From: Treponema ruminis
GTDB taxonomy: Bacteria > Spirochaetota > Spirochaetia > Treponematales > Treponemataceae
Direction: 5' to 3'
Assembly (NCBI GenBank): GCA_017161305.1
Contig: CP031518.1
Span: 2,108,001-2,172,000, forward strand
DNA length: 64,000 bases
The notes under the pieces are model-generated. The model ran no database searches. It was not told the origin of the DNA and saw only the letters and a program-made list of their open reading frames with translations. Below, piece after piece: positions 33,855 through 42,682 of this stretch. Both the position numbers and the translations under genes were made by a program. How positions within the stretch are numbered: position 1 is the stretch's first letter; each line of letters begins with the position of its first letter.

Positions 33855-35378
33855 ATGGAATACGTAATTGGCGTAGATTTGGGGACAAGCGGAACTAAGA
33901 CCGTTTTGTTTTCGACTGATGGGCAACCGATTGCCTCAAAAACAATCGAATATCCTCTCTATCAGCCTCAGAACGGCTGGGCAGAGCAGGCTCCGGAAGA
34001 CTGGTGGCATGCCGCTTGTGGCAGCATGAAGGAAGTGATTTCCAAAAGTGGAATCAATCCAAAGGACATCAAGGGTATTGGTATTTCAGGACAGATGCAC
34101 GGTCTTGTAATGCTCGACAAAGCCGGCAATGTTCTTCGCCGCTCAATCATCTGGTGTGACCAGAGAACAGCCGCAGAATGTGATGAAATTACAAGCAAGG
34201 TCGGAGCAAGCCGCCTCATTGAATTGACTGCAAACCCGGCCCTCACAGGCTTTACTGCTAGTAAAATCCTCTGGGTTCGAAACAATGAGCCTGAAGTTTA
34301 CGAAAAATGTGCTCATATTCTCTTGCCAAAAGACTATGTTAGATATATGCTCACGGGCGAATTTGCCACTGAGGTGAGCGATGCAAGCGGTATGCAGCTT
34401 TTGGATGTCCCTAACCGATGCTGGTCTGATGAAGTCCTTTCAAAACTCGGAATTGACAAATCTCTCCTTGCAAAAGTTTACGAGTCACCTGAAGTTACAG
34501 GAAAGGTTTCTGCTCAGGCTGCTGAGCTTTGTGGTGTTCCGGCTGGCACTCCGGTCGTTGGTGGAGCTGGCGATAATGCTGCGGCTGCTGTCGGTACAGG
34601 CACAGTTCAGGACGGAATCGCATTTACAACTTTGGGTACAAGCGGCGTAGTTTTTGCCCACACAGATAAGCTTTCAATCGACCCGAAAGGCCGAGTACAT
34701 ACATTCTGCTGTGCTGTTCCTGGCGCATGGCATGTAATGGGCGTAACTCAGGCCGCAGGTCTTTCACTCAAGTGGTTCCGCGACAATTTCTGCTCAGACG
34801 AAATTATTGTTGCAAAAGGACTGGATAAGGATCCTTACTATATTATGGACAAGCAGGCAGAACGAATCCCAATCGGAGCTGACCGCCTTCTTTATCTTCC
34901 ATATTTGATGGGCGAGCGCACACCTCACCTGGACCCGAACTGCCGTGGCGCTTTCATCGGTCTTTCTGCAATGCACACTCGTCAGCACATGCTCCGTGCA
35001 GTAATGGAAGGTGTTGTTTACAGTCAGCGTGACTCAGTTGAAGTCTTGCGCGGAATGGGCGTAAAAATCAACGACATGCTTGCCTGCGGTGGCGGTGGAA
35101 CAAGCCCTCTCTGGCGGCAGATGCTTGCTGATGTTTACGGATGTCCTGTAAAGACTGTAGTAAGCAAGGAAGGTCCTGCTCTCGGTGTTGCAATTCTTGC
35201 TTCTGTCGGTACCGGCGTTTACTCTTCTGTTCAGGAAGCATGCAAGCAGGTCATCAAGACAAATCCTGCTCAGAATCCGATTGCGGCTAATTCTGCAGAA
35301 TACGAAAAGTTCTACAAGATGTACACAGAACTTTATCCTGCACTCAAAGAGAGTTACGCAAAACTGGCTAAAATCTAG
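33855..35378 (+). CDS. xylB: Xylulokinase
   Basis: 507 aa, usual length for FGGY xylulokinases. It phosphorylates D-xylulose to xylulose 5-phosphate for the pentose phosphate pathway. Landmarks are the phosphate-binding GVDLGTSGTKTVLF at the N-terminus, GWAEQAPEDWW, GIGISGQMHGLVMLD (the xylulokinase signature with the QMHG loop), RSIIWCDQRTAAEC, the second phosphate loop TLGTSGVVFAHTD, LPYLMGERTPHLDP, and the adenine-site ACGGGGTSPLWRQMLADV. Shine-Dalgarno AGGAG. It lies 26 bp after the LacI gene and is cotranscribed with DUF4867 and the isomerase-like gene. Confidence 0.95.
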   Translation: MEYVIGVDLGTSGTKTVLFSTDGQPIASKTIEYPLYQPQNGWAEQAPEDWWHAACGSMKEVISKSGINPKDIKGIGISGQMHGLVMLDKAGNVLRRSIIWCDQRTAAECDEITSKVGASRLIELTANPALTGFTASKILWVRNNEPEVYEKCAHILLPKDYVRYMLTGEFATEVSDASGMQLLDVPNRCWSDEVLSKLGIDKSLLAKVYESPEVTGKVSAQAAELCGVPAGTPVVGGAGDNAAAAVGTGTVQDGIAFTTLGTSGVVFAHTDKLSIDPKGRVHTFCCAVPGAWHVMGVTQAAGLSLKWFRDNFCSDEIIVAKGLDKDPYYIMDKQAERIPIGADRLLYLPYLMGERTPHLDPNCRGAFIGLSAMHTRQHMLRAVMEGVVYSQRDSVEVLRGMGVKINDMLACGGGGTSPLWRQMLADVYGCPVKTVVSKEGPALGVAILASVGTGVYSSVQEACKQVIKTNPAQNPIAANSAEYEKFYKMYTELYPALKESYAKLAKI

Positions 35379-35405
35379 TCAGGCTTAAAATTGGAGGTAC
35401 AAAAA

Positions 35406-36056
35406 ATGAAAATAAAAAGCGTTTTTTCAAAAGCGTTCGCCAAGTACGGAAAGGTTCTTACAGGTTATGATGTAAGTGACCTTCTCAAAAAACTTGACGA
35501 CACTACAAAAAAGCCTGACAATGCTGTCATTTATGAGCCGGGCGATGCTGGATTGGAAAGCCTTCCAATTGCAAAAGAGCTGAGCGACAATGCTTACGGC
35601 GGAATGCCAATTCAGATTGGCTACTGCAACGGCTACAACACAAAGCTCAACTGTCTTGAATGGCACCGAGGTTCAGAACTTAACATTCCTTCAAACGACA
35701 TGGTTCTTCTGCTTGCACCTCTTCAGTCTGTTAAAAAGGGAAAACTCGACACAAACCTCGTCGAAGCTTTCTATGTTCCGAAGGGAACAGTCGTACAGGT
35801 TTATGAAACAACTTTGCACTACGCACCATGTAATGCAGTTAAAAATGGCGAAGTTTCTAAGGAAGGTTTCCGTGTAATCATTGTTCTTCCAAAGGACACA
35901 AACACAGAAAAACCTGCCATTAAGGAAGTTGATTTCGAGGACAAGCTTTTGTGGGCACGCAACAAGTGGCTCATTGCTCACCCGGATTCAAACGAGGCAA
36001 AACAGGGCGCATTTGTCGGATTGTTCGGAAAGAACATCGACATTTATAAAAAATAA
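35406..36056 (+). CDS. DUF4867 family protein (cupin-like)
   Basis: 216 aa from ATG 35406 (Shine-Dalgarno GGAGG; an in-frame TTG at 35391 overlaps that site and is rejected). No signal peptide. It resembles DUF4867, small proteins often encoded beside sugar isomerases and kinases. Visible landmarks are IQIGYCNGYNTKLNCLEWHRGSE, PSNDMVLLLAP, VEAFYVPKGTVVQVYETTLHYAPC and WLIAHPDSNEAKQGAF. The His-Tyr-Ala-Pro-Cys strand and the acidic neighbours are compatible with a metal-binding double-stranded beta-helix. Its placement between xylulokinase and a FucI-like isomerase suggests a role in sugar interconversion, for example a lyxose-type isomerase or an epimerase, but this is inference. Confidence 0.72.
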   Translation: MKIKSVFSKAFAKYGKVLTGYDVSDLLKKLDDTTKKPDNAVIYEPGDAGLESLPIAKELSDNAYGGMPIQIGYCNGYNTKLNCLEWHRGSELNIPSNDMVLLLAPLQSVKKGKLDTNLVEAFYVPKGTVVQVYETTLHYAPCNAVKNGEVSKEGFRVIIVLPKDTNTEKPAIKEVDFEDKLLWARNKWLIAHPDSNEAKQGAFVGLFGKNIDIYKK

Positions 36057-36077
36057 ATTTTTTATAAGAGGTATAAA

Positions 36078-37574
36078 ATGATTAACAACAAACCAAAAAT
36101 CAAAATCGGTATCGTAGCTGTCAGCCGCGACTGTTTCCCAGAGTCTCTCGCTGTAAACCGCAGAAAGGCTCTTGTTGCTGCATATACAAAAAAGTATGGT
36201 GCAGATGAAATTTACGAATGCCCTGTATGTATCGTAGAAAGCGAAATCCACATGTGCCAGGCATTGGAAGACATCAAGAAAGCCGGCTGTAACGCACTTT
36301 GTGTTTACCTCGGAAACTTCGGCCCAGAGATTTCTGAGACTTTGCTTGCTAAGCACTTTGATGGCCCGAAGATGTTCTGTGCTGCTGCAGAAGAGACCTC
36401 TAAAGACGGTGGACTTATCCAGGGACGAGGCGACGCTTACTGTGGTATGCTCAACGCTTCTTACAACCTCAAGCTCCGCAACATCAAGGCTTATATCCCA
36501 GAGTATCCTGTTGGAACTGCTGAGCAGTGTGCAGACATGATTCATGAATTTGCACCAATCGCAAAGGCTGTTTATGCTTTGAATCACCTCAAGATTATTT
36601 CTTTCGGACCACGTCCTCTCAACTTCCTTGCTTGTAACGCACCAATCAAACAGCTTTACAACATCGGTGTTGAAATCGAAGAGAACTCTGAGCTTGACTT
36701 GTTCGAGTCATTCAACAAGCATGCTGGCGACGCTCGTATTAAAGACGTTGTTGCAGATATGGAAAAAGAGCTTGGCGCTGGAAACAAAAAGCCTGAGATT
36801 CTTGAAAAACTCGCTCAGTACGAACTTACTCTCCTTGACTGGGTTGAAGCTCACAAAGGATACCGCGAGTTCGTTGCAATTGCTGGCAAATGCTGGCCTG
36901 CATTCCAGACACAGTTCGGATTCGTTCCTTGCTATGTAAACAGCCGTCTCACAAAGATGGGTATTCCTGTATCTTGCGAAGTTGATATCTATGGATGTCT
37001 CTCTGAGTTCATCGGTACTGTTGTTTCTGACGACACAGTTACATTGCTCGACATCAACAACACTGTTCCACAGGACATCTATGATGAAGACATCAAGGGT
37101 AAGCACGGAACTTACACAATCAAAGATACATTCATGGGCTTCCACTGCGGAAACACAGCTTCTACAAAGCTTTCATTCTGCGAAATGAAGTATCAGCTGA
37201 TTATGGCTCGTGCTCTTCCAGTTGAAGTTACAAACGGAACTTTGGAAGGAGACATCGCACCGGGACCAATCACTTTCTACCGCCTGCAGTCAACTTCTGA
37301 CAACATCCTCCGCGCTTACATTGCACAGGGTGAAGTCCTCCCGGTTGCTACACGTTCATTCGGTGGCATTGGTATTTTCGCTATCCCGGAAATGGGCCGC
37401 TTCTATCGTCACGTACTCATCGAAAAGAACTTCCCTCACCATGGTGCAGTTGCATTCGGCCACTTTGGCAAGGCACTCTACGAGGTATTCAAGTACATCG
37501 GTGTTGAAGCAGATGAAATCGGATACAATCAGCCTAAAGGCGTTTTGTATAAAGGCGAGAATCCGTTCGCATAA
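36078..37574 (+). CDS. L-fucose/L-arabinose isomerase-fold sugar isomerase
   Basis: 498 aa, cytoplasmic. It starts KPKIKIGIVAVSRDCFPESLA and has the Rossmann-like N-terminal domain of the FucI/AraA superfamily (NALCVYLGNFGPEISETLLAK). The metal site is recognisable: Glu in VSCEVDIYG, Asp in TLLDINNTVP and His in MGFHCGNTA, in the order Glu-Asp-His as in fucose isomerase. The C-terminal domain has GTLEGDIAPGPITFYRLQS and a terminal His-rich strand (NFPHHGAVAFGHFGKALYEVF). No xylose isomerase (XylA) is in the window, so this enzyme may convert the pentose to the ketose that XylB phosphorylates. Substrate is not proven. Confidence 0.8.
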   Translation: MINNKPKIKIGIVAVSRDCFPESLAVNRRKALVAAYTKKYGADEIYECPVCIVESEIHMCQALEDIKKAGCNALCVYLGNFGPEISETLLAKHFDGPKMFCAAAEETSKDGGLIQGRGDAYCGMLNASYNLKLRNIKAYIPEYPVGTAEQCADMIHEFAPIAKAVYALNHLKIISFGPRPLNFLACNAPIKQLYNIGVEIEENSELDLFESFNKHAGDARIKDVVADMEKELGAGNKKPEILEKLAQYELTLLDWVEAHKGYREFVAIAGKCWPAFQTQFGFVPCYVNSRLTKMGIPVSCEVDIYGCLSEFIGTVVSDDTVTLLDINNTVPQDIYDEDIKGKHGTYTIKDTFMGFHCGNTASTKLSFCEMKYQLIMARALPVEVTNGTLEGDIAPGPITFYRLQSTSDNILRAYIAQGEVLPVATRSFGGIGIFAIPEMGRFYRHVLIEKNFPHHGAVAFGHFGKALYEVFKYIGVEADEIGYNQPKGVLYKGENPFA

Positions 37575-37619
37575 TCTTTTTGTGAATAGGATTTCATCCT
37601 GAACTTTTCCTCCTTGTTT

Positions 37620-37672
37620 GCAATCTGTGTGAGCACTTTCTTCTAATCTAAGCTCATGCAGGTTGCTTTTTT
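37620..37672 (+). terminator. Terminator of the xylan operon
   Basis: GCAATCTGTGTGAGC (37620-37634) pairs with GCTCATGCAGGTTGC (37652-37666) over all 15 positions, with three G-U pairs, followed by six T. Confidence 0.85.
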
Positions 37673-37702
37673 ATTTTTAAATTTTTCGATATAATTTTTT
37701 TC

Positions 37703-38389
37703 ATGGAACAGTACAAAAAAGAATTTATCGACTTTATGGTCGAATGCAATGTTTTGAAATTCGGAAGCTTTACGCTCAAAAGCGGCAGGCAGTCACCATT
37801 CTTTATGAATGCCGGAGCTTATGTTACAGGAAGCCAGCTCAAAAGGCTTGGTGAATATTACGCAAAGGCAATTCACGACAACTTTGGAGACGACATTGAT
37901 GTTTTCTTCGGACCTGCCTACAAGGGAATCCCTCTCGCTGTCGTAACGGCTGTTGCTTACTCTGAGCTTTACGGCAAGGAAATCAAATACTGCTGTGACC
38001 GCAAGGAAGAAAAAGACCACGGTGCTGACAAGGGCGCTTTGCTGGGCTATAAAATCAAGGACGGGGACCGAGTTGTAATCATCGAAGACGTTACCACAAG
38101 CGGCAAATCAATCGAAGAAACTTACCCGAAAATCAAGGCTCAGGAAACAACTGAGGGCGGAATCAAAATCGTCGGTGAAATCGTAAGCCTCAACCGCATG
38201 GAAAAGGCTCCTGACTCTGACAAGGCTGCCCTCGACGTGATTTCAGAAAAATACGGCTTCCCGGCTCGTGCAATCGTAAGCATGAGCGAGGTCGTTGATG
38301 CGCTTTACACAAATGGTGACAAAAAATTGATTACCGATAAAATCAAGGCTGAAATCGACAAATATTACGAAATCTACGGAGTAAAATAA
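37703..38389 (+). CDS. pyrE: Orotate phosphoribosyltransferase
   Basis: 228 aa. Transfers phosphoribose from PRPP to orotate in pyrimidine synthesis. Motifs: FGSFTLKSGRQSPFFMNAGAY at the N-terminus, FFGPAYKGIPLAVVTAVAY, the flexible-loop Lys/His (KEIKYCCDRKEEKDHGADKGALLG), and the PRPP site RVVIIEDVTTSGKSIEE. The ATG has no Shine-Dalgarno sequence, and a perfect TATAAT (37690-37695) ends 7 nt before it, so the transcript is probably leaderless. It stands alone between two terminators. Confidence 0.95.
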   Translation: MEQYKKEFIDFMVECNVLKFGSFTLKSGRQSPFFMNAGAYVTGSQLKRLGEYYAKAIHDNFGDDIDVFFGPAYKGIPLAVVTAVAYSELYGKEIKYCCDRKEEKDHGADKGALLGYKIKDGDRVVIIEDVTTSGKSIEETYPKIKAQETTEGGIKIVGEIVSLNRMEKAPDSDKAALDVISEKYGFPARAIVSMSEVVDALYTNGDKKLITDKIKAEIDKYYEIYGVK

Positions 38390-38396
38390 AAAATAA

Positions 38397-38426
38397 GGGG
38401 TGAGAAAATCTTTCTCACCCCCTTTT
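38397..38426. terminator. Bidirectional terminator between pyrE and the SulP gene
   Basis: GGGGTGAGAAA (38397-38407), loop ATC, TTTCTCACCCC (38411-38421), with T-rich sequence on both sides. Confidence 0.85.
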
Positions 38427-38440
38427 GCTTTTATATAATC

Positions 38441-40162
38441 TTACTTGAGAATCTCTCTTGCGCGCTCCAGAGCACCATTGATATGGTCGTGGATGTTTTC
38501 TTTTCCAAGTTTTTCTGCCATGCCGGTCTTTTCAAGAAGAACGTAAGGCTGTGTATGGATTCCTGAAATAACGATTGTAATTCCTTTTTTATCACAAAGG
38601 GCTTTTGCCTGCTCGAGGGCTTTGATTCCGCCTGCATCGAGGTAGATTGTGTTCCTCATGCGGAGGATAAGGACTTTGTAGCTTACGCCAGCCATTCCTG
38701 CACGCTCCATTGCGATTTCAAATTTTCGGACTGTACCGAAGAAGAGAGGTCCGTCGATTTCGTAGACCATTGCTCCTTCCGGCAGGTCGAGCTTTTCTTC
38801 CGGCATGTCTGCTGCGTGGATTCCTGAAATGAGGGCTTCGCGCTTGTTCTGAACTTCTGACAAATCAATCATCTTTTTAATGAAGAAGAATGCTGCAAGT
38901 CCGAGTCCGAATTCGATTGCGACCGTCAAATCTACGAAAACAGTAATAAGGAAAGTAACTGCGAAAACTGTGATGTCCGATTTCTGTCCGTGAAGAAGTG
39001 CGCGGATTGCAGGGAAGCCTGCCATGTTCCATGCTACGTTGATGAGGACTGCCGCAAGGGCTGCCATCGGAATGTATGAAGCGTATTTTCCGAAGAAAAG
39101 AAGAATCAAAAGAAGTGTGAGCGCGTGAATAATTCCTGCGACCGGAGTTTTTCCGCCGTTCTTGATGTTTGTTGCTGTGCGGGCGATGGCTCCTGTTGCC
39201 GGGATTCCACCGAATAATGGCGACGCGATGTTTGCGATTCCCTGACCGATAAGCTCTGTGTTCGAGTCGTGCTTACCGCCAGTCATACCGTCAGCGACTA
39301 CTGCGCTCAAAAGTGACTCGATTGCGGCGAGGACTGCGATTGAAACTGCTGTCGGGAAGAGGGTTCTGATTGTCGTGATTGAGAAATCCGGCAGCTGTGG
39401 AGCCGGAAGTGTGTTCGGGATAACGAAATGCTCCCTTCCGTCTGCGAAGAAGCCGATTGTGTCTGTTTTGAGGCCGCAGAATTTGTCGAGAAGGATTGAA
39501 GCCACTGTAGCAAGAATCAAAACGATGAAGCTGCCAGGAATCTTTTTGACAAATTTAGACCAGATGAAAATGAAAGCCAGACAGATTGCCGCCATCACGA
39601 ATGAATACACGTTGACTGTTGAAGCCGACTTGATGTAAACGATGATTTTTGGAAGGAAATCGCCCGGCATTTTTGAGTATTCTTCGCCGAGAATCAGCAT
39701 TGGTTTTGAGAAATCCGGTACGAGACCGAAGAAGTCACCGATCTGACCTGTTGCGATTGTAACTGCGATTCCGGCCGTGAAGCCTGTGACGATTGTATAT
39801 GGAATAAACTTGACCAGACCGCCCATTTTAAATGCGCCGAGCAGAATCAAGAGGATGCCGGCCATGACGGTTGCCGTTGCAAGACCGCTCAATCCGAACT
39901 GGGCGACGACTCCGTAAACGATGACTGCGAAAGCGCCTGTCGGTCCGCCGATCTGGACAGCCGAACCGCCGAAAGCAGAGATACAGAAGCCTGCGATGAT
40001 AGCGGTGAATAAGCCTGCCGCCGGGTTTACGCCTGAAGCGATTGCGAATGCGATTGCCAGCGGAAGTGCGACAATGCCTACGATAAGACCTGCGATGAGG
40101 TCAGAAACAAAAGTTTTGCCGTTGTAGCCTTTGAGAGAGCTAATAAGCTGTGGTTTGAACAT
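38441..40162 (-). CDS. SulP-family inorganic anion transporter with STAS domain
   Basis: 573 aa. About 11-14 membrane segments occupy residues 1-430 with the SulP opening FVSDLIAGLIVGIVALPLAIAFAIASG and PTGAFAVIVYG. The cytoplasmic C-terminal STAS domain (about 450-570) has DGPLFFGTVRKFEIAMER and RMRNTIYLDAGGIKALEQ; the usual DSTG loop is DAGG, so the phosphorylatable serine is replaced. The substrate may be sulfate, bicarbonate or another anion; sequence does not decide. A CATAAT box ends 8 nt before the ATG and no ribosome site is visible, so this may be another leaderless gene. Confidence 0.9.
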   Translation of the reverse strand: MFKPQLISSLKGYNGKTFVSDLIAGLIVGIVALPLAIAFAIASGVNPAAGLFTAIIAGFCISAFGGSAVQIGGPTGAFAVIVYGVVAQFGLSGLATATVMAGILLILLGAFKMGGLVKFIPYTIVTGFTAGIAVTIATGQIGDFFGLVPDFSKPMLILGEEYSKMPGDFLPKIIVYIKSASTVNVYSFVMAAICLAFIFIWSKFVKKIPGSFIVLILATVASILLDKFCGLKTDTIGFFADGREHFVIPNTLPAPQLPDFSITTIRTLFPTAVSIAVLAAIESLLSAVVADGMTGGKHDSNTELIGQGIANIASPLFGGIPATGAIARTATNIKNGGKTPVAGIIHALTLLLILLFFGKYASYIPMAALAAVLINVAWNMAGFPAIRALLHGQKSDITVFAVTFLITVFVDLTVAIEFGLGLAAFFFIKKMIDLSEVQNKREALISGIHAADMPEEKLDLPEGAMVYEIDGPLFFGTVRKFEIAMERAGMAGVSYKVLILRMRNTIYLDAGGIKALEQAKALCDKKGITIVISGIHTQPYVLLEKTGMAEKLGKENIHDHINGALERAREILK

Positions 40163-40223
40163 AATGTAAAATTATGCTGTTTTTAGCGGTTTTGTGCAAG
40201 AATAGGGGCAGGATGCTTTTTCT

Positions 40224-41138
40224 TTATGCCTGAAGAATTAGACCGTCGTATGAAGGAGAAACGCTGCCGCCATTTTTGACAATCTGCGAAAGATTTGGAA
40301 ATTCCGCCAGGTGGTCATTTATGTAGCTTTGAATCTGCCCGTGCTTTTTGTCATGAGTGAGGTGGGTGAACCATGTGTGTCTTGCCCCGATCTGCTCTGC
40401 ATAGCCCATTGCCTGCAAGAAATTACAGTGGCTTGAATGTTCCCGCTCGCGCAGTGCGTCAATCACAAGATGCTCAATCTGGCCTCCTGCCTTTTTGACT
40501 TCGGCAAGAGATTCCTCACTGATGAAGTTGCAGTCGGTGAGGTAGGCGATTGAATGAGGCGAGCCGTCTGATCCTGTGCTGGTGAAAACGAAGCCGATTG
40601 TGTGGTGGTTTCCGTGGAGCATGGGGATTGGAACTACTTTGAGTCCGCAGAGATTGAGGGGATTTTCAGAGCTGTTTGAGTCCATGCCGATTAAGTTGAG
40701 CTTGGGAATGCCGCCGCCCTTTTCATGGTCAACGAAAATATATGGAAAGCGCTCGTGGATGTAGCCCTTTGTGCGCTCGCTCGTATAGACCGGAAGGCCT
40801 TCGCCGGAAGTTTCCGGGTATTTGCTTTTGATTACGCTGTCCTTACACATTGCGGCGGAATTCTTGTGGCTGAAAATGCGCAGGTCGTCAATTCCGTGAA
40901 GGTGGTCAGCGTGTGAGTGAGTGATGAAAACGGCATCAAGACTGCATAAATTGAATTTGAGTGCCTGGGTGCGGAAATCCGGCCCGACATCAATGAGGAA
41001 CTTTTTGCCTTCATGCTCGAGGAGGGCACAGCACCTTAGCCGCTTGTCGTGTTCGTCCGTAGATTTGCAGACTTCACAGGAGCAGGCGATTACAGGAACG
41101 CCGTGGCTTGTTCCCGTGCCCATCAAAGTCATTTTCAT
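40224..41138 (-). CDS. Metallo-beta-lactamase-fold hydrolase, PhnP-like
   Basis: 304 aa. The protein opens MTLMGTGTSHGVPVIACSCEVCKS, in which two cysteines resemble the structural zinc site of PhnP-type enzymes. The metal motif is FITHSHADHLHGIDD (HxHxDH), followed by MLHGNHHTIGFVF, IAYLTDCNFISEESL and a late THLTHD. PhnP acts on 5-phosphoribosyl 1,2-cyclic phosphate, but this family also includes other cyclic phosphodiesterases and there are no phn genes here, so the substrate is open. It is divergent from prs. TGCTACAAT ends 7 nt before the ATG, with no Shine-Dalgarno sequence, so translation is probably leaderless. Confidence 0.83.
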   Translation of the reverse strand: MKMTLMGTGTSHGVPVIACSCEVCKSTDEHDKRLRCCALLEHEGKKFLIDVGPDFRTQALKFNLCSLDAVFITHSHADHLHGIDDLRIFSHKNSAAMCKDSVIKSKYPETSGEGLPVYTSERTKGYIHERFPYIFVDHEKGGGIPKLNLIGMDSNSSENPLNLCGLKVVPIPMLHGNHHTIGFVFTSTGSDGSPHSIAYLTDCNFISEESLAEVKKAGGQIEHLVIDALREREHSSHCNFLQAMGYAEQIGARHTWFTHLTHDKKHGQIQSYINDHLAEFPNLSQIVKNGGSVSPSYDGLILQA

Positions 41139-41145
41139 GGAAGAA

Positions 41146-41154
41146 ATTGTAGCA
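41146..41154 (-). promoter_or_regulatory. Extended -10 promoter of the PhnP-like gene
   Basis: Minus strand TGCTACAAT, 7 nt before the ATG at 41138. No good -35 box was found, as is usual for extended -10 promoters. Confidence 0.5.
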
Positions 41155-41177
41155 GAAAGACGCTTTTAGATAAAGGT

Positions 41178-41193
41178 CACCCCATCAGGGGTG
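41178..41193. repeat. Small palindrome in the prs divergent region
   Basis: CACCCC-ATCA-GGGGTG lies between the PhnP-like gene and the prs promoter. No T-run follows; it may be an operator or a chance hairpin. Confidence 0.4.
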
Positions 41194-41247
41194 TGTCCGT
41201 AACATCTGCGAAATATGCTAATATTTTCATGTCTTTACACGCCTTTC

Positions 41248-41276
41248 TTGACCATGCTGGGCTAAAAGGCTAAAAT
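41248..41276 (+). promoter_or_regulatory. prs promoter
   Basis: TTGACC (41248-41253), 17 bp, TAAAAT (41271-41276). Confidence 0.75.
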
Positions 41277-41305
41277 AAAAGAATCCAATTTATAGGGAGC
41301 CTTAA

Positions 41306-42571
41306 ATGCCATATTCAGAACCGACTAATCTTGGTGTTGTTGCTTGTCCGGGTGGTGCTGTATTTGCCGATGAAGTAATCGCTCATCTCCGCCACATGTA
41401 TAAACATCGTTTCGCTTTGAAAAGCGATGTTATCTCAAAGAGATACAATCTCGAAAAGGACAAACTGGTTCAGGACATCAATTTCCGTAACGACCTTGCT
41501 ACTTCCGATCTGGTTGTGCGTGGTTCAACGGATAAATATCGTCCGCCGGTATTCAAAATCAACACGCAGTTCACTTGGTTTGCGAACGGCGAAGTCAAAG
41601 CAGAGTTGCTTGAATGCGTTCGCGGTAAAGACATCTACATTTTTCAGGATGCCGAAAATCATTCGCCAATTCCAATGAATGGCGGAAAAAACATGGTTAC
41701 TTTCTCAGTAAACGACCATGTAATGACTTTGCTTGTCACAATCGATGCCGTACAGCAGGCAGGTGCAAAGTCAATCACGCTTGTTTTACCTTCATTCCCG
41801 TACAGTCGTCAGCACAAAAAGAAGAGCCGCGAAGGTCTTACCGCAGCCCTCTTGTGCCACATCTACGAAATGAAGAATGTCACACGCGTCATCACACTCG
41901 ACATCCATTCACGCGAAATCGTAAATGCATTTAATACAGCTTATCTCGACAACCTGCACGCTTCATATCAGATTATCCGTGAGCTTGCAAAAGTCGTTAA
42001 CCTTACAGGTCCTAACAAAGAGGATTTGGTAGTCGTTTCCCCGGATACTGGTGCTATCGACCGAAACAAATTCTACGCCACAGGTCTCAAAGTGCCTCTT
42101 GCAATGATTTACAAGGAGCGCGATTATTCTGTGGTTACTCAGGACGCAAAAAATACAAATATCAAGAGCGTTAAGCTTCTTGGCGACGTTCAGGGCAAAG
42201 TTGCCTTCCTCGCAGACGATATGCTTGGTACAGGCGGTACATTGCTCAAGGCTATGGAATTCCTTCACAACAACGGAGCTACCAAAGTCATCGCCGCAAT
42301 TTCCCTTCCATTCTTCACAGGCAATGCAGTTGAGCTTTTCGACCAGGCATATAAAGACGGCCTCTTCTACCGCGTAATCGGTACAAACGCAGTCTACCAT
42401 CCTGATTTGAAGGACAAGGAATGGTTCATCAGCACAAACGTTACTGGCCTCTTCGCAAACGTAATCACACGCGTTCACCACGACCAGAGCCTCAGTGACC
42501 TTCTCGATAACCGCACGATTATCGACAAGCTGATTAAAAAAGACACTGACAAGGCCGAAAAGTCAGAATAA
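41306..42571 (+). CDS. prs: Ribose-phosphate pyrophosphokinase (PRPP synthetase), long form
   Basis: 421 aa, about 100 residues longer than the common 310-320 aa enzyme. The extra sequence is mainly at the N-terminus (the region ALKSDVISKRYNLEKDKLVQDINFRND). The catalytic motifs are VLPSFPYSRQHKKKSREGLTAALLC (flexible loop), RVITLDIHSREIVNAF with the metal-binding Asp-His, and the PRPP loop AFLADDMLGTGGTLLKAM. It makes PRPP for purine, pyrimidine and amino-acid synthesis; pyrE and guaA in this window use the pathway. Shine-Dalgarno GGGAG. Its stop codon opens directly onto a three-hairpin element shared with guaA. Confidence 0.92.
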   Translation: MPYSEPTNLGVVACPGGAVFADEVIAHLRHMYKHRFALKSDVISKRYNLEKDKLVQDINFRNDLATSDLVVRGSTDKYRPPVFKINTQFTWFANGEVKAELLECVRGKDIYIFQDAENHSPIPMNGGKNMVTFSVNDHVMTLLVTIDAVQQAGAKSITLVLPSFPYSRQHKKKSREGLTAALLCHIYEMKNVTRVITLDIHSREIVNAFNTAYLDNLHASYQIIRELAKVVNLTGPNKEDLVVVSPDTGAIDRNKFYATGLKVPLAMIYKERDYSVVTQDAKNTNIKSVKLLGDVQGKVAFLADDMLGTGGTLLKAMEFLHNNGATKVIAAISLPFFTGNAVELFDQAYKDGLFYRVIGTNAVYHPDLKDKEWFISTNVTGLFANVITRVHHDQSLSDLLDNRTIIDKLIKKDTDKAEKSE

Positions 42572-42674
42572 TTCGAACCAAAAATCCTTCCATGGATTTT
42601 TGGATTCGTACGAGAATTTTCTTGTAGAAAATTCTCTCCTTGCTTTAACACCGCATCCGTGCGGTGCTTTTTTT
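42572..42674 (+). repeat. Three-hairpin 3' element, copy 1 (after prs)
   Basis: Directly after the stop codon (TAATTCGAAC): hairpin 1 CCAAAAATCC/GGATTTTTGG (42578-42587 and 42594-42603); linker TTCGTACGA; hairpin 2 GAGAATTTTC/GAAAATTCTC (42612-42621 and 42627-42636); then CTCC-TTGC; hairpin 3 CACCGCA/TGCGGTG with loop TCCG (42649-42666) and a T-run, an intrinsic terminator. The same order, linker and second hairpin occur after guaA. Confidence 0.85.
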
Positions 42675-42682
42675 GTATATAA

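Noticed and set aside
38441-40162. Assigning the SulP protein to sulfate uptake
   Set aside because: SulP substrates vary and there are no sulfate-assimilation neighbours.
40224-41138. Naming the hydrolase phnP
   Set aside because: No other phn genes are present and the family includes other phosphodiesterases.
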